A stretch of DNA of 59,614 bases from Anaerobium acetethylicum. GTDB taxonomy: Bacteria; Bacillota; Clostridia; Lachnospirales; Lachnospiraceae. This document shows, piece by piece, positions 33,373 through 42,111 of this stretch (its first letter is position 1; the number at the start of each line of letters is the position of its first letter). The DNA is taken from assembly GCF_900096945.1 (NCBI RefSeq), contig NZ_FMKA01000022.1:1-59614 (forward strand). The letters run 5' to 3'. Position numbers and translations under genes: made by a program. The notes beneath the pieces are model-generated. The model was not told the DNA's origin. It did not search any database and was given only the letters and a program-made list of their open reading frames with translations.

Positions 33373-34416
33373 ATGGGAATAAAAAGAGGAGTATCACTAT
33401 ACAGCTATCAGCAGGAACAGTTTTTCAGGAGAATGAACTGGAAGGATATGATCCGCGAAGTGCATGACAATCTGCATGCAGACGGCATCGAGATCATTGA
33501 CGAGGCAATCATCCGCAATTATCCGTTTCCGTCAGAACAGTTCATCTATGACTGGAACAACGAAATGGCAAGGTATAACATGAAAGCCGTCACCATGGAT
33601 GTCTATTTGGATGTTCATCAGTTCCGCGACCATGTCATGAACCACAGGGAAGCGGCAGAACGTCTGAAAAATGATATCAGGCTGGCGGCAAGGATGGGCT
33701 TTGAAAACGTACGATGCCTGTGCCTTGTCCCGACAGAGGTCATTGAAATGGCCATTCCAACAGCTGAAAAGTATAACGTCAGAATTGGAAAGGAAATTCA
33801 TTTTCCACTGCCGATCAGACCCGGCGTGAAGCCGGCTAAGATCGATCCTGTGTTGGATCCGAGAATGGCAGAGCAGATCATCGACCTGGTACAGAGGACT
33901 GGAACGAAACATGTGGGGCTGGTGCCGGACTTCGGCATCTTCCAGCATTCGCCTACCGATCTCGCAGTTGATTACTATAAGCGTCACGAGAATCCGGACA
34001 TGGTCGACTTCATTTTGGAAAAAGGAAGAGACTACGAAATCGATGATATCCTGAAGATGCTGGATGAAAAATTCCCGGGCCATACCATGAATTTCATGAG
34101 CATGGGTACCATCGTCATAAAAGAGTCGAGCGCAAGGCCTGAGGATCTGAAGGAAATCGTTCCTTATATCGTAAGCATGCATGGAAAATTCTACCACATG
34201 ACGGAAATCGAAGGAAAACCGGGCCAGTATGAAGACAAGGCCATTGAATATGCAAAACCGATCCAGTATCTGAAAGAATGCGGATTTGACGGATATATCA
34301 ATTCAGAGTTTGAGGGACAGAGATACCGTCAGGATGGAAGTGAAGAAGATATGATCGACGAAGTGGAACAGGTCAGAAGGCACCATGAAATGTTAAGCAG
34401 ATTGATCGGGAAATAA
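33373..34416 (+). CDS. C-glycoside deglycosidase alpha-subunit-like TIM barrel, pair 1
   Basis: A 347-residue TIM barrel of the DfgA/DgpC/CarB type, opening with RGVSLYSYQQEQFFRRMNW. The metal site reads Glu141 (KEIH), Asp186 (PDFG), His270 (HGKFYH) and Glu312 (SEFEGQR). Known enzymes use Mn or a similar metal and a His or Asp base to break the C-C bond of 3-keto C-glycosides. GGAGG sits before the chosen ATG; the frame opens at a GTG 12 bases earlier that overlaps this site. It is preceded by its beta partner and followed 23 bp later by a fused beta-alpha gene. Confidence 0.82.
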   Translation: MGIKRGVSLYSYQQEQFFRRMNWKDMIREVHDNLHADGIEIIDEAIIRNYPFPSEQFIYDWNNEMARYNMKAVTMDVYLDVHQFRDHVMNHREAAERLKNDIRLAARMGFENVRCLCLVPTEVIEMAIPTAEKYNVRIGKEIHFPLPIRPGVKPAKIDPVLDPRMAEQIIDLVQRTGTKHVGLVPDFGIFQHSPTDLAVDYYKRHENPDMVDFILEKGRDYEIDDILKMLDEKFPGHTMNFMSMGTIVIKESSARPEDLKEIVPYIVSMHGKFYHMTEIEGKPGQYEDKAIEYAKPIQYLKECGFDGYINSEFEGQRYRQDGSEEDMIDEVEQVRRHHEMLSRLIGK

Positions 34417-34439
34417 ATAAAGGGAAGGAAGTCACAACG

Positions 34440-35927
34440 ATGTCTACAGAATATATGAAATTGGGCTTTGAAAATCTCGTGTTGGATGAAAACAATTTTT
34501 ATAATGTCAAAATCGGCGGCAATACGGTCGGATTCAACCTTGGTTTAAGGATCAATTATTACCGGAGCCTGCCGCTGTCATGTCTGGAAAAACTGAATGT
34601 TACCGTTGACGGCCAGCTGATACCGCAGCATCTGATGCTTCTGTTCATAAACGGGAAGAAATTCTCTATGCAGCAGGTGCCGCAGCTGTTTGCCGAATGC
34701 TGGGGGATCAGGGAAACCGCAGACCTGGTCATCTATAACAGCGGCCTGCCGGACGGGGAACATCAGGTTGACGTCGAGATGATTTTCCGATGCCCATACA
34801 TGCAGTTTGCACCCCGGGTCTACGGAAAGATAGACAGCTCTGCTTCAAAGAAGATGGTGCTGAAACAGGGGCCGTCTGAAATAAAGAGGACGATGCCCCT
34901 GCCGAATCTGGATGTGGAACCGGTAGGCGGACAGTCTATGGGCGGCATCGATTTTGCCGTGTCGCTGTACGGATTTACCGAACGGTTCATAGCTGATGAT
35001 GGTTATGGATTTGAAGAAATGTTCAAGGACCTGAACCGCGTAGGAATCAGGAAATTTGAAATTGTCGGAGCGCAGATGTTTTCGTCATATCCTTATGTGA
35101 CAGACGGAGAAATCGAAGAGCTGCTTTCCCTTGCACGAAAGTATGGGGTAGAGCCCTTCAGCTACGGCGGATATGCAGATGTGGGAAAATTCTCAGACCA
35201 CGATATGAGCGATGAAGAGATGATGAATGAACTGGTCTTTGAGATGATGACGGCAAGACGGCTAGGCTGTTCCTATATGCGGGCGCCATCATTTCCGGCA
35301 AGACTCTGGCCAATGGTCGATATGTTTGCCAGGATTTATGATTTGAAGGTCGGTTACGAAATCCATGCGCCGGAACGTCCGGGGGACAGCCATATCCAGG
35401 AGCTGGCGAAGGTATTCAAAGAGCTGAATTCTGCCCATGTTGGATTTATTCCGGATTTCGGCAGCTATATCGAAAGGCCGAACCAGCTTTCCTATGACCG
35501 TTTCCTGGAAATGGGAGCAAAAAGCGAGCTGCTTGATTTTATTATCGAGAACCGATGGGCCGGATATACCTTTGCCACGATTTGCGAAAAACTGTCCTCA
35601 ATGGGTGGCGGAAATGCGGAAAAAGCCGCAGCCGCAGACTGGTTCGGATTCATGTCTTTTGCACCTGCAGATCTTGACGGATTCAGATCAATCATGCCAT
35701 ATGCCCTGTATTTCCATGGGAAATTCTATCATATAGGAGAAGATTGCGTTGAAACCACAATTCCTTATGAAGAACTGTTCAGGATCATCCTGGATTCCGG
35801 ATTTAAGGGGACAGTCCTGACGGAATATGAAGGCCATGCATTTTACCGGAATGATGCCGTTGAGCAGATCGAACGCCACCTGATCATGGAGAAGAATATT
35901 TTGGAAAAGCTACAGGGTATTTCATAA
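34440..35927 (+). CDS. Single-chain C-glycoside deglycosidase-like enzyme (second beta-alpha fusion)
   Basis: A 495-residue fusion in the same order as the 15980 gene: beta-like domain 1 to about 130 (LRINYYRSLPLSCLEKLNV, LPDGEHQVDVEMIF), a longer linker of about 40 residues, then the alpha-like barrel. The metal site is Glu307 (YEIH), Asp339 (PDFG), His426 (HGKFYH) and Glu462 (TEYEGH). It diverges more than the others: the barrel opens FAVSLYGFTERF instead of the SLYSYQQE motif, so the substrate pocket likely differs. GGAAGG precedes the ATG. It stands between split pair 1 and split pair 2 and is probably co-transcribed with pair 1. Confidence 0.8.
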   Translation: MSTEYMKLGFENLVLDENNFYNVKIGGNTVGFNLGLRINYYRSLPLSCLEKLNVTVDGQLIPQHLMLLFINGKKFSMQQVPQLFAECWGIRETADLVIYNSGLPDGEHQVDVEMIFRCPYMQFAPRVYGKIDSSASKKMVLKQGPSEIKRTMPLPNLDVEPVGGQSMGGIDFAVSLYGFTERFIADDGYGFEEMFKDLNRVGIRKFEIVGAQMFSSYPYVTDGEIEELLSLARKYGVEPFSYGGYADVGKFSDHDMSDEEMMNELVFEMMTARRLGCSYMRAPSFPARLWPMVDMFARIYDLKVGYEIHAPERPGDSHIQELAKVFKELNSAHVGFIPDFGSYIERPNQLSYDRFLEMGAKSELLDFIIENRWAGYTFATICEKLSSMGGGNAEKAAAADWFGFMSFAPADLDGFRSIMPYALYFHGKFYHIGEDCVETTIPYEELFRIILDSGFKGTVLTEYEGHAFYRNDAVEQIERHLIMEKNILEKLQGIS

Positions 35928-36044
35928 GCGATAGAAGTTTGCGAAACTGAAGATAATATTGTAACCGTTCAGTAGTCCTGAATAGCTGCATCATAGTTAT
36001 ATAACGATAAGAGGGCTGGGACAACCAGCCAGGGAGGAAATAAA

Positions 36045-36440
36045 ATGTTTGCAAGAAATATGTTTAAGCCGGACGGATTCAGGAACACCTATGCCGACGG
36101 ACAGGCAGTCGGATTCCAGTTTGACTGCAAGGTACAGTATTACAGAGGAATTACGTTATCCATCGTGCGCGATATAAAAGTAGAGGTAGACGGAGTGGAG
36201 TATCCGAGGGAAAACATCCGTTTTTCCATAAAAGGTGAAACCTTTACCCTGGATGAAATGAGAACCGTGATCGACCATGAACTTCGCTGGGAGTTTGGAA
36301 AATGGGCTACCGTCATCGTCCTGAAAGAGGGCGGACTGGAACAGGGAAAACATCACATTAAGTCAACTCAGATCATTGCACCATCCTACATGCCACATAT
36401 TCTGGAGCATGCAGGCGACTATGATTTTGAGATTGCCTAG
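36045..36440 (+). CDS. C-glycoside deglycosidase beta-subunit-like protein (DUF6379 type), pair 2
   Basis: A 131-residue beta-chain homolog (MFARNMFKPDGF, VQYYRGITLSIVRDIKVEVDG, LEQGKHHIKSTQ). It is the shortest, most typical form. GGGAGG precedes the ATG, and the alpha gene starts 17 bp after its stop, the same spacing as in pair 1. The 117-bp gap before it contains a weak copy of the TAACTATTCAGGAC-type palindrome. It closely resembles the N-terminal domain of the 15980 fusion, which suggests that fusion arose from a pair like this. Confidence 0.8.
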   Translation: MFARNMFKPDGFRNTYADGQAVGFQFDCKVQYYRGITLSIVRDIKVEVDGVEYPRENIRFSIKGETFTLDEMRTVIDHELRWEFGKWATVIVLKEGGLEQGKHHIKSTQIIAPSYMPHILEHAGDYDFEIA

Positions 36441-36457
36441 GGGGAGGATATAACAAA

Positions 36458-37510
36458 ATGAACTATAATATCAAAAGAAGCGTTTCTCTTTATAGCTATC
36501 AGGAAGAATATTATCTTGGAAAACTGGATCTGGAAGGCTGCATCCGTGAAGCTGCGAAAGCAGGGGCAACAGGGATTGAACTCCTGGCAGAGCAGATGAT
36601 GCCCAATTTTCCTTACGTGACACCGGAGTTCAAGGAACAGTGGTTTGGCTGGATGGATAAGTATGGCACAGAGCCTACCTGTTATGATGCGTTCCTGGAA
36701 AATAAGATCTACGACAACAGGACGCTTACCTTAAGAGAACAGGTCAGGATGATGGAAAGGGATATCAAGATAGCAGGCGAACTCGGATTCAAGACCCTGA
36801 GGACCCTTTGCTCAACGCCAATGGATGTCATCAAAGGCAGCCTGGACTGCGCAGCAAAAGAAGACGTGAAGATCTGTATCGAAGTCCATTCCCCATTCTC
36901 CCTCAACTCGGGCTGGGCAGACGGATATATGGATATGATTCTCGGAACAGGAACAAAGCATTTCGGATTCATGCCTGATTTTGGAATTTTCTGCAAGAAG
37001 ATTCCAGATGTCCTGACAGCAAAGGCATTGAGGCAGGGAGCAAGTCCTGAATGCGTGAAAATCGTCAATGACGCATTTGCAAACAGGGTCGAAAAAGGCT
37101 TTACAAAGATCAAATACGATACAAACCTCGGACGCGCCCATGGTGAATATGTGAAAGCAAATGGAATGCCTGAGCTGATGGAGGCAATCGAAAAGGCAGG
37201 CGGCAATGCGGCTGATATGAATTACGCACGTGCTTCCTTCAATTATACATGGTGCGATCCGCAGGATATCATAGACAATATCCAGTACATCTACCATACC
37301 CATGCAAAATGCTACAACACGAATGCAGAGTATGAAGAAACTTCTATTCCTCTCAAGGAAGTAATCGCTGCCTATAAGAAAGCCGGGTACACAGGCTATT
37401 TAAGCACTGAATATGAAGGAAACAGCCTGCTGAATGATGCATTTGAGGTAGACAGCATAGAGCAGGTCAGACGTCATCAGGAAGCCATGAGAAGGGCGAT
37501 TGAGGATTAA
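36458..37510 (+). CDS. C-glycoside deglycosidase alpha-subunit-like TIM barrel, pair 2
   Basis: A 350-residue barrel opening RSVSLYSYQEEYYLGKLDLE. Metal ligands are Glu142 (IEVH), Asp174 (PDFG), His282 (THAKCY) and Glu318 (TEYEGN). The HAK in place of HGK is unique among the four copies here. Segments such as PTCYDAF and MMERDIK are shared with the 15980 fusion, its nearest relative in the window. It is preceded by its beta gene and followed 42 bp later by an MFS transporter. It probably cleaves an oxidised glycoside imported by that transporter; this is inferred from context. Confidence 0.83.
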   Translation: MNYNIKRSVSLYSYQEEYYLGKLDLEGCIREAAKAGATGIELLAEQMMPNFPYVTPEFKEQWFGWMDKYGTEPTCYDAFLENKIYDNRTLTLREQVRMMERDIKIAGELGFKTLRTLCSTPMDVIKGSLDCAAKEDVKICIEVHSPFSLNSGWADGYMDMILGTGTKHFGFMPDFGIFCKKIPDVLTAKALRQGASPECVKIVNDAFANRVEKGFTKIKYDTNLGRAHGEYVKANGMPELMEAIEKAGGNAADMNYARASFNYTWCDPQDIIDNIQYIYHTHAKCYNTNAEYEETSIPLKEVIAAYKKAGYTGYLSTEYEGNSLLNDAFEVDSIEQVRRHQEAMRRAIED

Positions 37511-37552
37511 CGGAAAGCAGGATCTGCCAGCCATGCAAAAAGGAGAACGATT

Positions 37553-38788
37553 ATGACAAACGAAACGACTATGAACCATACGGCAGTGGAAAAAGTGTGG
37601 AACAGATATTTTATCCTGCTCTTTTCAATCTGCGTATGCTCTGGAATATGTATGCAGATTTTTAATTCCATTGCCATTCTTTATGTTAAAAGCCTGGGAG
37701 GAAGTACGGCTATAGCAGGGATTGTCGTTGCAATGGCAACTCTTACATCGGTCATCGGAGCCTTTTTCTTCGGAAGGTTGATCGACATGAAAGGGCGCCA
37801 GCAGTTTATCCTTTGGGGATTGATCTTTATGGTGATGGCGGTCGTTGCCTTCAAGCTACTGCCTTTTTTGGCGATTCTGCCGATTCTGAGTCTGGTGCAG
37901 GGAGCAGGAAACACAGCAAGCATGATTGGCATGTCCGCTGCAGTCACAGATGTCGTACCGAAAGACAGACTGGGAGAGGGTGTTGGCTACTTTGGCCTGA
38001 CGCAGGCACTGACTACTGCAATCGGGCCATCCCTGGGGATTGCGCTCATTTCGGAAAACAGGTTCGATTCTGTATTCTATGTGGCAGCGACAGTTGCTGG
38101 TCTTGGAATTATCTGCGCATTATTCTGTGATTATGAAAAAAAGGGCTTCGGTTCATTTCAAAAAATACAGACAGTAAAGGAATCATCTGAAGCTGGCGAA
38201 GCGGCTGAATCAGGCAAAGAGTATGCGGGGATCAGGAAGTATATTGAAGTGGGGGCTTTGCCGGCCTTTATCACACAATTCCTGCTGTTCGTAAGCTGTA
38301 CGTTCAATCTCAGCTACATCGGTTTTTTTGCAAAAGATCAGGGTATCGAAAATGTCTGGGCCTTTTTCACCATGTCTGCAATTGGAATGTTGATCGCCCG
38401 CCTGTTTACGAGCCGGCTCGTTGATAGCGTTGCGCCCCTTAAATTATTGGTGCCAGGGCTCTTAATAGGAGGTTCAAGCTATATTGTGCTGATTTTTACA
38501 CCTCAGTTCAATCAGCTGATCGGGGCATCAGGTATGCTTTATGGGCTGTCTCTGGGTATTGTGACTCCGGTACTGAATGCTCTGGCAATCTGGAATTCAC
38601 CAGAAAACAGAAGAGGTGCAGCAAGCGCCACGTATTCCCTGTCAGTTACGATGGGAATTGGAATAGGGGGATTGCTGCTTGGAATATTGATTGATTTGAT
38701 CGGATTTCAATTTACATTGCTGGCATGTGTCGGGCTCGTAGGTCTTTCTATATTGTGTTCTGTATATTTTTTTCGGGAAAAAGGCTGA
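37553..38788 (+). CDS. MFS transporter of the deglycosidase cluster
   Basis: A 411-residue major facilitator with about 12 helices, the loop-2/3 signature FFFGRLIDMKGRQQF near residue 75, and a charged central loop near 200-225. AAAGGAG precedes the ATG. As last gene of the 31781-38788 run it is the likely importer of glycosides or exporter of released aglycones. It has no close resemblance to the 19641 MFS protein beyond the fold. Confidence 0.87.
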   Translation: MTNETTMNHTAVEKVWNRYFILLFSICVCSGICMQIFNSIAILYVKSLGGSTAIAGIVVAMATLTSVIGAFFFGRLIDMKGRQQFILWGLIFMVMAVVAFKLLPFLAILPILSLVQGAGNTASMIGMSAAVTDVVPKDRLGEGVGYFGLTQALTTAIGPSLGIALISENRFDSVFYVAATVAGLGIICALFCDYEKKGFGSFQKIQTVKESSEAGEAAESGKEYAGIRKYIEVGALPAFITQFLLFVSCTFNLSYIGFFAKDQGIENVWAFFTMSAIGMLIARLFTSRLVDSVAPLKLLVPGLLIGGSSYIVLIFTPQFNQLIGASGMLYGLSLGIVTPVLNALAIWNSPENRRGAASATYSLSVTMGIGIGGLLLGILIDLIGFQFTLLACVGLVGLSILCSVYFFREKG

Positions 38789-38847
38789 TAAATGACATAA
38801 ACGTACCGCCAGCTTCGAGAACAGGTTATTACCGCCATTGAAGGCGA

Positions 38848-38919
38848 GGAAAAACGGACAAAACTGTTATTATTTATGCAGTTGTTGATGGAAGACAAGA
38901 ATATAGAAATTTGATTTAA
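38848..38919 (+). pseudogene. C-terminal remnant of a RelE/ParE-type toxin gene
   Basis: Twenty-three codons and a stop read KTDKTVIIYAVVDGRQEYRN-LI, almost identical to the end of the intact toxin at 49650-49961. The following terminator is also homologous. Upstream sequence (from about 38808) reads YRQLREQVITAIEGEE in the same frame but does not match the toxin, so the front is replaced or lost. No start or antitoxin remains. It marks a past copy of the toxin-antitoxin locus. Confidence 0.75.
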
Positions 38920-38933
38920 TAATATCAGCTGTA

Positions 38934-38968
38934 AGGGCATACCAGTTAATGGGGTGCTCTTTTTTTTA
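38934..38968 (+). terminator. Terminator of the toxin remnant family
   Basis: AGGGCATACC pairs imperfectly with GGGGTGCTCT across GTTAAT, followed by eight T. Sister terminators lie at 41603 and 49974. Confidence 0.65.
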
Positions 38969-39050
38969 GTGTGCCCGGCGGGCCAAATTCTAATTTCGTT
39001 TGAAAAGCAAATTGTTTGATTACAGTTTTTTGGATATAATAAGAATAAGG

Positions 39051-39086
39051 GTTATCATTCAGGATCACGACCTTAATAGCCACAAG
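39051..39086. repeat. TAACTATTCAGGAC-type palindromic repeat, diverged copy
   Basis: GTTATCATTCAGGATCACGA followed by CTTAATAGCCAC keeps the general pattern of the family with several changes. It lies in the 351-bp space before the 39140 gene, which otherwise holds only the toxin remnant and its terminator. Confidence 0.4.
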
Positions 39087-39139
39087 CACTGCCTGAATGG
39101 AAATAGAATAGAAATAAATATAACCAGAAAGGATCCAGT

Positions 39140-39706
39140 ATGGCAACTAAAATGAAAATTACGGATTTGAAAAAGGTCTTGAAAAATGCCGATAAAGACG
39201 AATTAGAGATGCTGATATGTGAACTTTATAAAAAAGATGGTTTCGCAGAAATTCTGATTAATTGCAAATTATTTGGAGATGAATTTGAAAAGCAGATATT
39301 AACGGAATATAAAGATAAAATGGAAATGATATTCTTTCCTAATAATTTATCGAGAGGTTTTTCACTTTCAGGAGCAAAAAAATTGATTGCTGACTATAAA
39401 AAGATATCCAATAATTCACAATATCTATTAGATTTAACGCTTTATTACGTAGAGTGCGGCACGGATTTCACAAACAGTTTTGGTGATATTGACATGCCGT
39501 TTTATAACAGCTTAATGAGTGTGTTTGATAAGTTCACCGAAGAACTTTATAAACAGGATGATGAAAAAATGTATTTATTATTCAAAGACCGGCTGGCAAG
39601 GCTGTCCAATGATGTGGGTTCTATCGGATGGGGCTATTGTGACTATATGCAGGAAGAAATTTTAAATTTGGAATGTTTCTTTATGGAGGAAGAAGATAAT
39701 GACTAA
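39140..39706 (+). CDS. DUF6155 family protein
   Basis: A 188-residue, soluble, mostly helical protein. The opening [20 protein letters not shown] and the following IxELYKK pattern fit the DUF6155 family, of unknown function. AAAGGA precedes the ATG. Its end overlaps the start of the SEC-C gene by 8 bp, so the two are translationally coupled. Base composition is more A/T-rich than in the glycoside genes around it, hinting at a different origin. Confidence 0.7.
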   Translation: MATKMKITDLKKVLKNADKDELEMLICELYKKDGFAEILINCKLFGDEFEKQILTEYKDKMEMIFFPNNLSRGFSLSGAKKLIADYKKISNNSQYLLDLTLYYVECGTDFTNSFGDIDMPFYNSLMSVFDKFTEELYKQDDEKMYLLFKDRLARLSNDVGSIGWGYCDYMQEEILNLECFFMEEEDND

Positions 39707-40763
39707 TTTACGTTTGAAAAAAGAGATGATAGATGCAGTGAATAATCAGATAAAGGCAAATGAGCCACCATGTACAAAACGCATATTTATGCAGTTGCAG
39801 GAGCAGGGGTGCACAAAAAATGAAGCAAAAGAAATGATTGCAGCCGTATTGCTGGGAGAGATGTATGAAATTCTTAAAGAAGGGAGACCTTTTGATGAAA
39901 AGAAGTATGAAAGAGAATTACAAGAACTTGTGGAAGATGACTTTATATTTGATGACGTAATGCAAGAATTGGAAGATGCGTCTGACACTATATTGCAAGC
40001 AAACATTAACGTATATGAGGCGATTTTCGAGAGGAAACCCACAGAAGCCATCAGAATTTTCATGGACGTATGGGATGATATCAAGAAGTTTGTGAAAGAT
40101 AACTTTTATAAGCAGGATTCGAAAGGAAATATTATTAAACCTGAACTTATAGATATAGACGATGAGACGGATTTCAAATACGAATTGTTTAACTGGCTGC
40201 AGGATATGGAAATGGAATTTCATAATTCCAGACTGTATGAAGAAAGAATTCAGTTTTGCCAGGAGGTAATGGATTTATTTGCCTGGAAAGAAGATTCAGC
40301 GGATAATTATAAATCAGCAATCGGAGAAGCGCTTAATGATCTGAAACGGTACAACGAATGTGATGAGTGGTTTGAGAATTGGTTAAAAGAAGAACCAGAT
40401 AATATAAGCTGCATAAATACTTATATACAGTGCGTTTCCGGGAGAGAGGATTGGGAAAAGGCAAAGCAGCTGACTGAGAAATATATCGGAACCTCTATTG
40501 AGTTTAATGGTGAGAATGAAATCTTATTATATCGGGCTCTGGATGTCTATGAAGGACTTGGTGAAACGGAAAAAGCGAAACAGTACCAGGAGAAAATAGA
40601 TGAATACCTGAAGTGGTTTAAAAAAAACAGGAAGTTTGATGAGGATGATTATGCCGAACCAGTATATTTTAGCCAGCCGATCGTTAAGGAGAAAAAGACA
40701 TATCCGAATGATCCCTGTCCATGCGGCAGTGGCAAAAAATATAAAAAATGCTGTGGCAAATAA
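39699..40763 (+). CDS. SEC-C motif protein with TPR-like helical repeats
   Basis: A 354-residue soluble protein. Residues about 150-300 form repeat helices ([31 protein letters not shown]) like tetratricopeptides. The last 20 residues are the zinc-binding SEC-C motif [15 protein letters not shown], as at the end of SecA. It likely binds protein or ribosomal partners, but no role is known. It overlaps the DUF6155 gene at its start and precedes a PPOX-like gene by 20 bp, so it is central in a small A/T-rich operon. Confidence 0.8.
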   Translation: MTNLRLKKEMIDAVNNQIKANEPPCTKRIFMQLQEQGCTKNEAKEMIAAVLLGEMYEILKEGRPFDEKKYERELQELVEDDFIFDDVMQELEDASDTILQANINVYEAIFERKPTEAIRIFMDVWDDIKKFVKDNFYKQDSKGNIIKPELIDIDDETDFKYELFNWLQDMEMEFHNSRLYEERIQFCQEVMDLFAWKEDSADNYKSAIGEALNDLKRYNECDEWFENWLKEEPDNISCINTYIQCVSGREDWEKAKQLTEKYIGTSIEFNGENEILLYRALDVYEGLGETEKAKQYQEKIDEYLKWFKKNRKFDEDDYAEPVYFSQPIVKEKKTYPNDPCPCGSGKKYKKCCGK

Positions 40764-40783
40764 TTTTAGAAAGAGGTAATGAT

Positions 40784-41287
40784 ATGTTTAGAGAAATGAG
40801 ACGAAAAAACCAGGTTTTATCACCGGAGGAGAGCATTGCAGTGCTTAAGAAAGGAACATCGGGAGTTTTAGCCGTGCACGGAGATGATGACTATCCATAT
40901 GCGGTCCCCCTGAGTTATGTTTACCATGATTCGAAAATTTACTTTCACTGTGCGAAAACAGGCCATAAGATAGATGGGATATCAAGAAACAGCAAAGTGT
41001 CATTTTGTGTCATCGACCAGGACCAGATCGTTCCGGAAGAATATACGACCTACTTCCGAAGCGTCATTGCTTTCGGGAAAGCGCGTATTTTAGAGGATGA
41101 AGCTGAAAAAAGAGCAGCCCTTGAAAAATTAGCCGAAAGATATTCGCCAGAGCAGGAGCAGGGACGTTTGCAGGAAATAGATAAGCTGTTCAAGCAGGTA
41201 TGCCTTGTTGAACTTGCGATTGACCACCTGACAGGTAAGGAAGCGATAGAACTGGTGAGAAAAAAGGAGCTTCATGGATGTGTATGA
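40784..41287 (+). CDS. Pyridoxamine 5'-phosphate oxidase-like (NimA-type) flavoprotein
   Basis: A 167-residue split-barrel FMN-binding protein. The segments GVLAVHGDDDYPYAVPLSYV and YFHCAKTGHKIDGI are typical of the NimA/PPOX-like family, which includes nitro-compound and flavin-linked reductases. The start is set at 40784, preceded by AGAGG; the open frame runs 36 bases further up into the SEC-C gene without a site. Its end overlaps a 56-codon ORF. Confidence 0.8.
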   Translation: MFREMRRKNQVLSPEESIAVLKKGTSGVLAVHGDDDYPYAVPLSYVYHDSKIYFHCAKTGHKIDGISRNSKVSFCVIDQDQIVPEEYTTYFRSVIAFGKARILEDEAEKRAALEKLAERYSPEQEQGRLQEIDKLFKQVCLVELAIDHLTGKEAIELVRKKELHGCV

Positions 41288-41444
41288 AAAAATAGTTACA
41301 AGTAAAGGCGTACAGGATAAAGCGGTTGAGCGGTTAACGAAGTTCAAAGAGCGTATGATAAGGAATATAGATTATTATCAGGATAATGATATGATACGTA
41401 CTAATTTTGAGTTTTTGAAATTGTTATTTACAACTGGCATCTAA
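41274..41444 (+). CDS. Small 56-residue ORF overlapping the NimA-like gene
   Basis: ATG at 41274 follows AAAAAGGAG with good spacing and opens a 56-codon frame beginning MDVYEKIVTSKGVQDKAVER and ending FLKLLFTTGI. It overlaps the upstream stop by 14 bp, as in coupled genes. The product is amphipathic, charged and unlike anything I recognise. It could be a real small protein or the head of a lost gene. Confidence 0.45.
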   Translation: MDVYEKIVTSKGVQDKAVERLTKFKERMIRNIDYYQDNDMIRTNFEFLKLLFTTGI

Positions 41445-41487
41445 ATATGTAAAATAATGTTACATAAAAAAACGATTTCGTTTTGCA

Positions 41488-41523
41488 AGGGCTGTGCTGA
41501 AAAGTATAGCTCTATTTTTATTT
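41488..41523 (+). terminator. Terminator of the 39140-41444 operon
   Basis: AGGGCTGTGCT pairs, with G-U wobbles, with AGTATAGCTCT over GAAA, followed by ATTTTTATTTT. Confidence 0.6.
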
Positions 41524-41602
41524 TAAGTGGTTAATAATATTTTAGAATATACCGATTAATTGGTCTGGATAAATCAGACCAATAATGAAGTTAGTCCGTA
41601 TA

Positions 41603-41637
41603 AGGGCACTCCAGTTAATGGAGTGCTCTTTTTTTAT
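41603..41637 (+). terminator. Second terminator, of the toxin-remnant terminator family
   Basis: AGGGCACTCC pairs with GGAGTGCTCT over AGTTAAT, followed by T7. The sequence is closely like those at 38934 and 49974, so a toxin-antitoxin copy may once have ended here. The remaining gap up to 41797 holds a leader hairpin and no gene. Confidence 0.7.
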
Positions 41638-41733
41638 TCCCCAGGAAATTTTTTTGTCTCCATAAAATCTCCACAAAGACCCGTTAGGATATATTCATAA
41701 AGGATTATGTCCTGAAGATCCAAAAAGGAAAAA

Positions 41734-41766
41734 GAACAGGCCGACATGAAATCATGTCCGCCCTGG
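41734..41766 (+). other. Hairpin in the copper operon leader
   Basis: CAGGCCGACATGA pairs almost fully with TCATGTCCGCCCTG, about 20 bases before the copZ ribosome binding site. It could be a leader regulatory structure or an operator; no known copper box is recognisable. Confidence 0.4.
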
Positions 41767-41797
41767 TTATAAAAATTATAAAAGAGGAGAGATGTTT

Positions 41798-42007
41798 ATG
41801 CCAATCAAAACAGTAAAACTATATGTAGAAGGAATGTCCTGTAGCCACTGCGAGAAAGCAGTAAAGGAAGCCCTGATCAGTAAGAACGGCGTGCTTAATG
41901 CCGAGGTCGATCTGATCGGGAAAACGGCAACGGTCAGATTTGAAACGGATCTTACGAATGAAGAAGTATTGATCGAAGCAATTGAAGAAGCAGGATACAT
42001 TGTTTAG
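41798..42007 (+). CDS. copZ: CopZ-like copper chaperone (heavy-metal-associated domain)
   Basis: A 69-residue single HMA domain with the copper-binding [11 protein letters not shown]. It carries Cu(I) in the cytoplasm and hands it to CopA, encoded 104 bp downstream. The second ATG (41798) is preferred because GAGGAG lies eight bases upstream; the first ATG is too close. The gap to copA contains a strong palindromic repeat. No CsoR or CopY gene is in the window; the two-component system at 46899 may control the cluster. Confidence 0.88.
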   Translation: MPIKTVKLYVEGMSCSHCEKAVKEALISKNGVLNAEVDLIGKTATVRFETDLTNEEVLIEAIEEAGYIV

Positions 42008-42016
42008 AACCCATGT

Positions 42017-42063
42017 CCCGCTTGTGGCTATTCAGGATTGTGTCCCTCATAGTTACAAGCGGG
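42017..42063. repeat. TAACTATTCAGGAC-type palindromic repeat, copy c
   Basis: CCCGCTTGTGGCTATTCAGG and ATAGTTACAAGCGGG pair into a 15-bp stem around GATTGTGTCCCTC. It lies in the copZ-copA gap and may tune relative expression. Confidence 0.65.
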
Positions 42064-42111
42064 AGACTTTGCGGTTTAGGAAGAGATAAAGTTAATGGAA
42101 GGAGAATAAGC

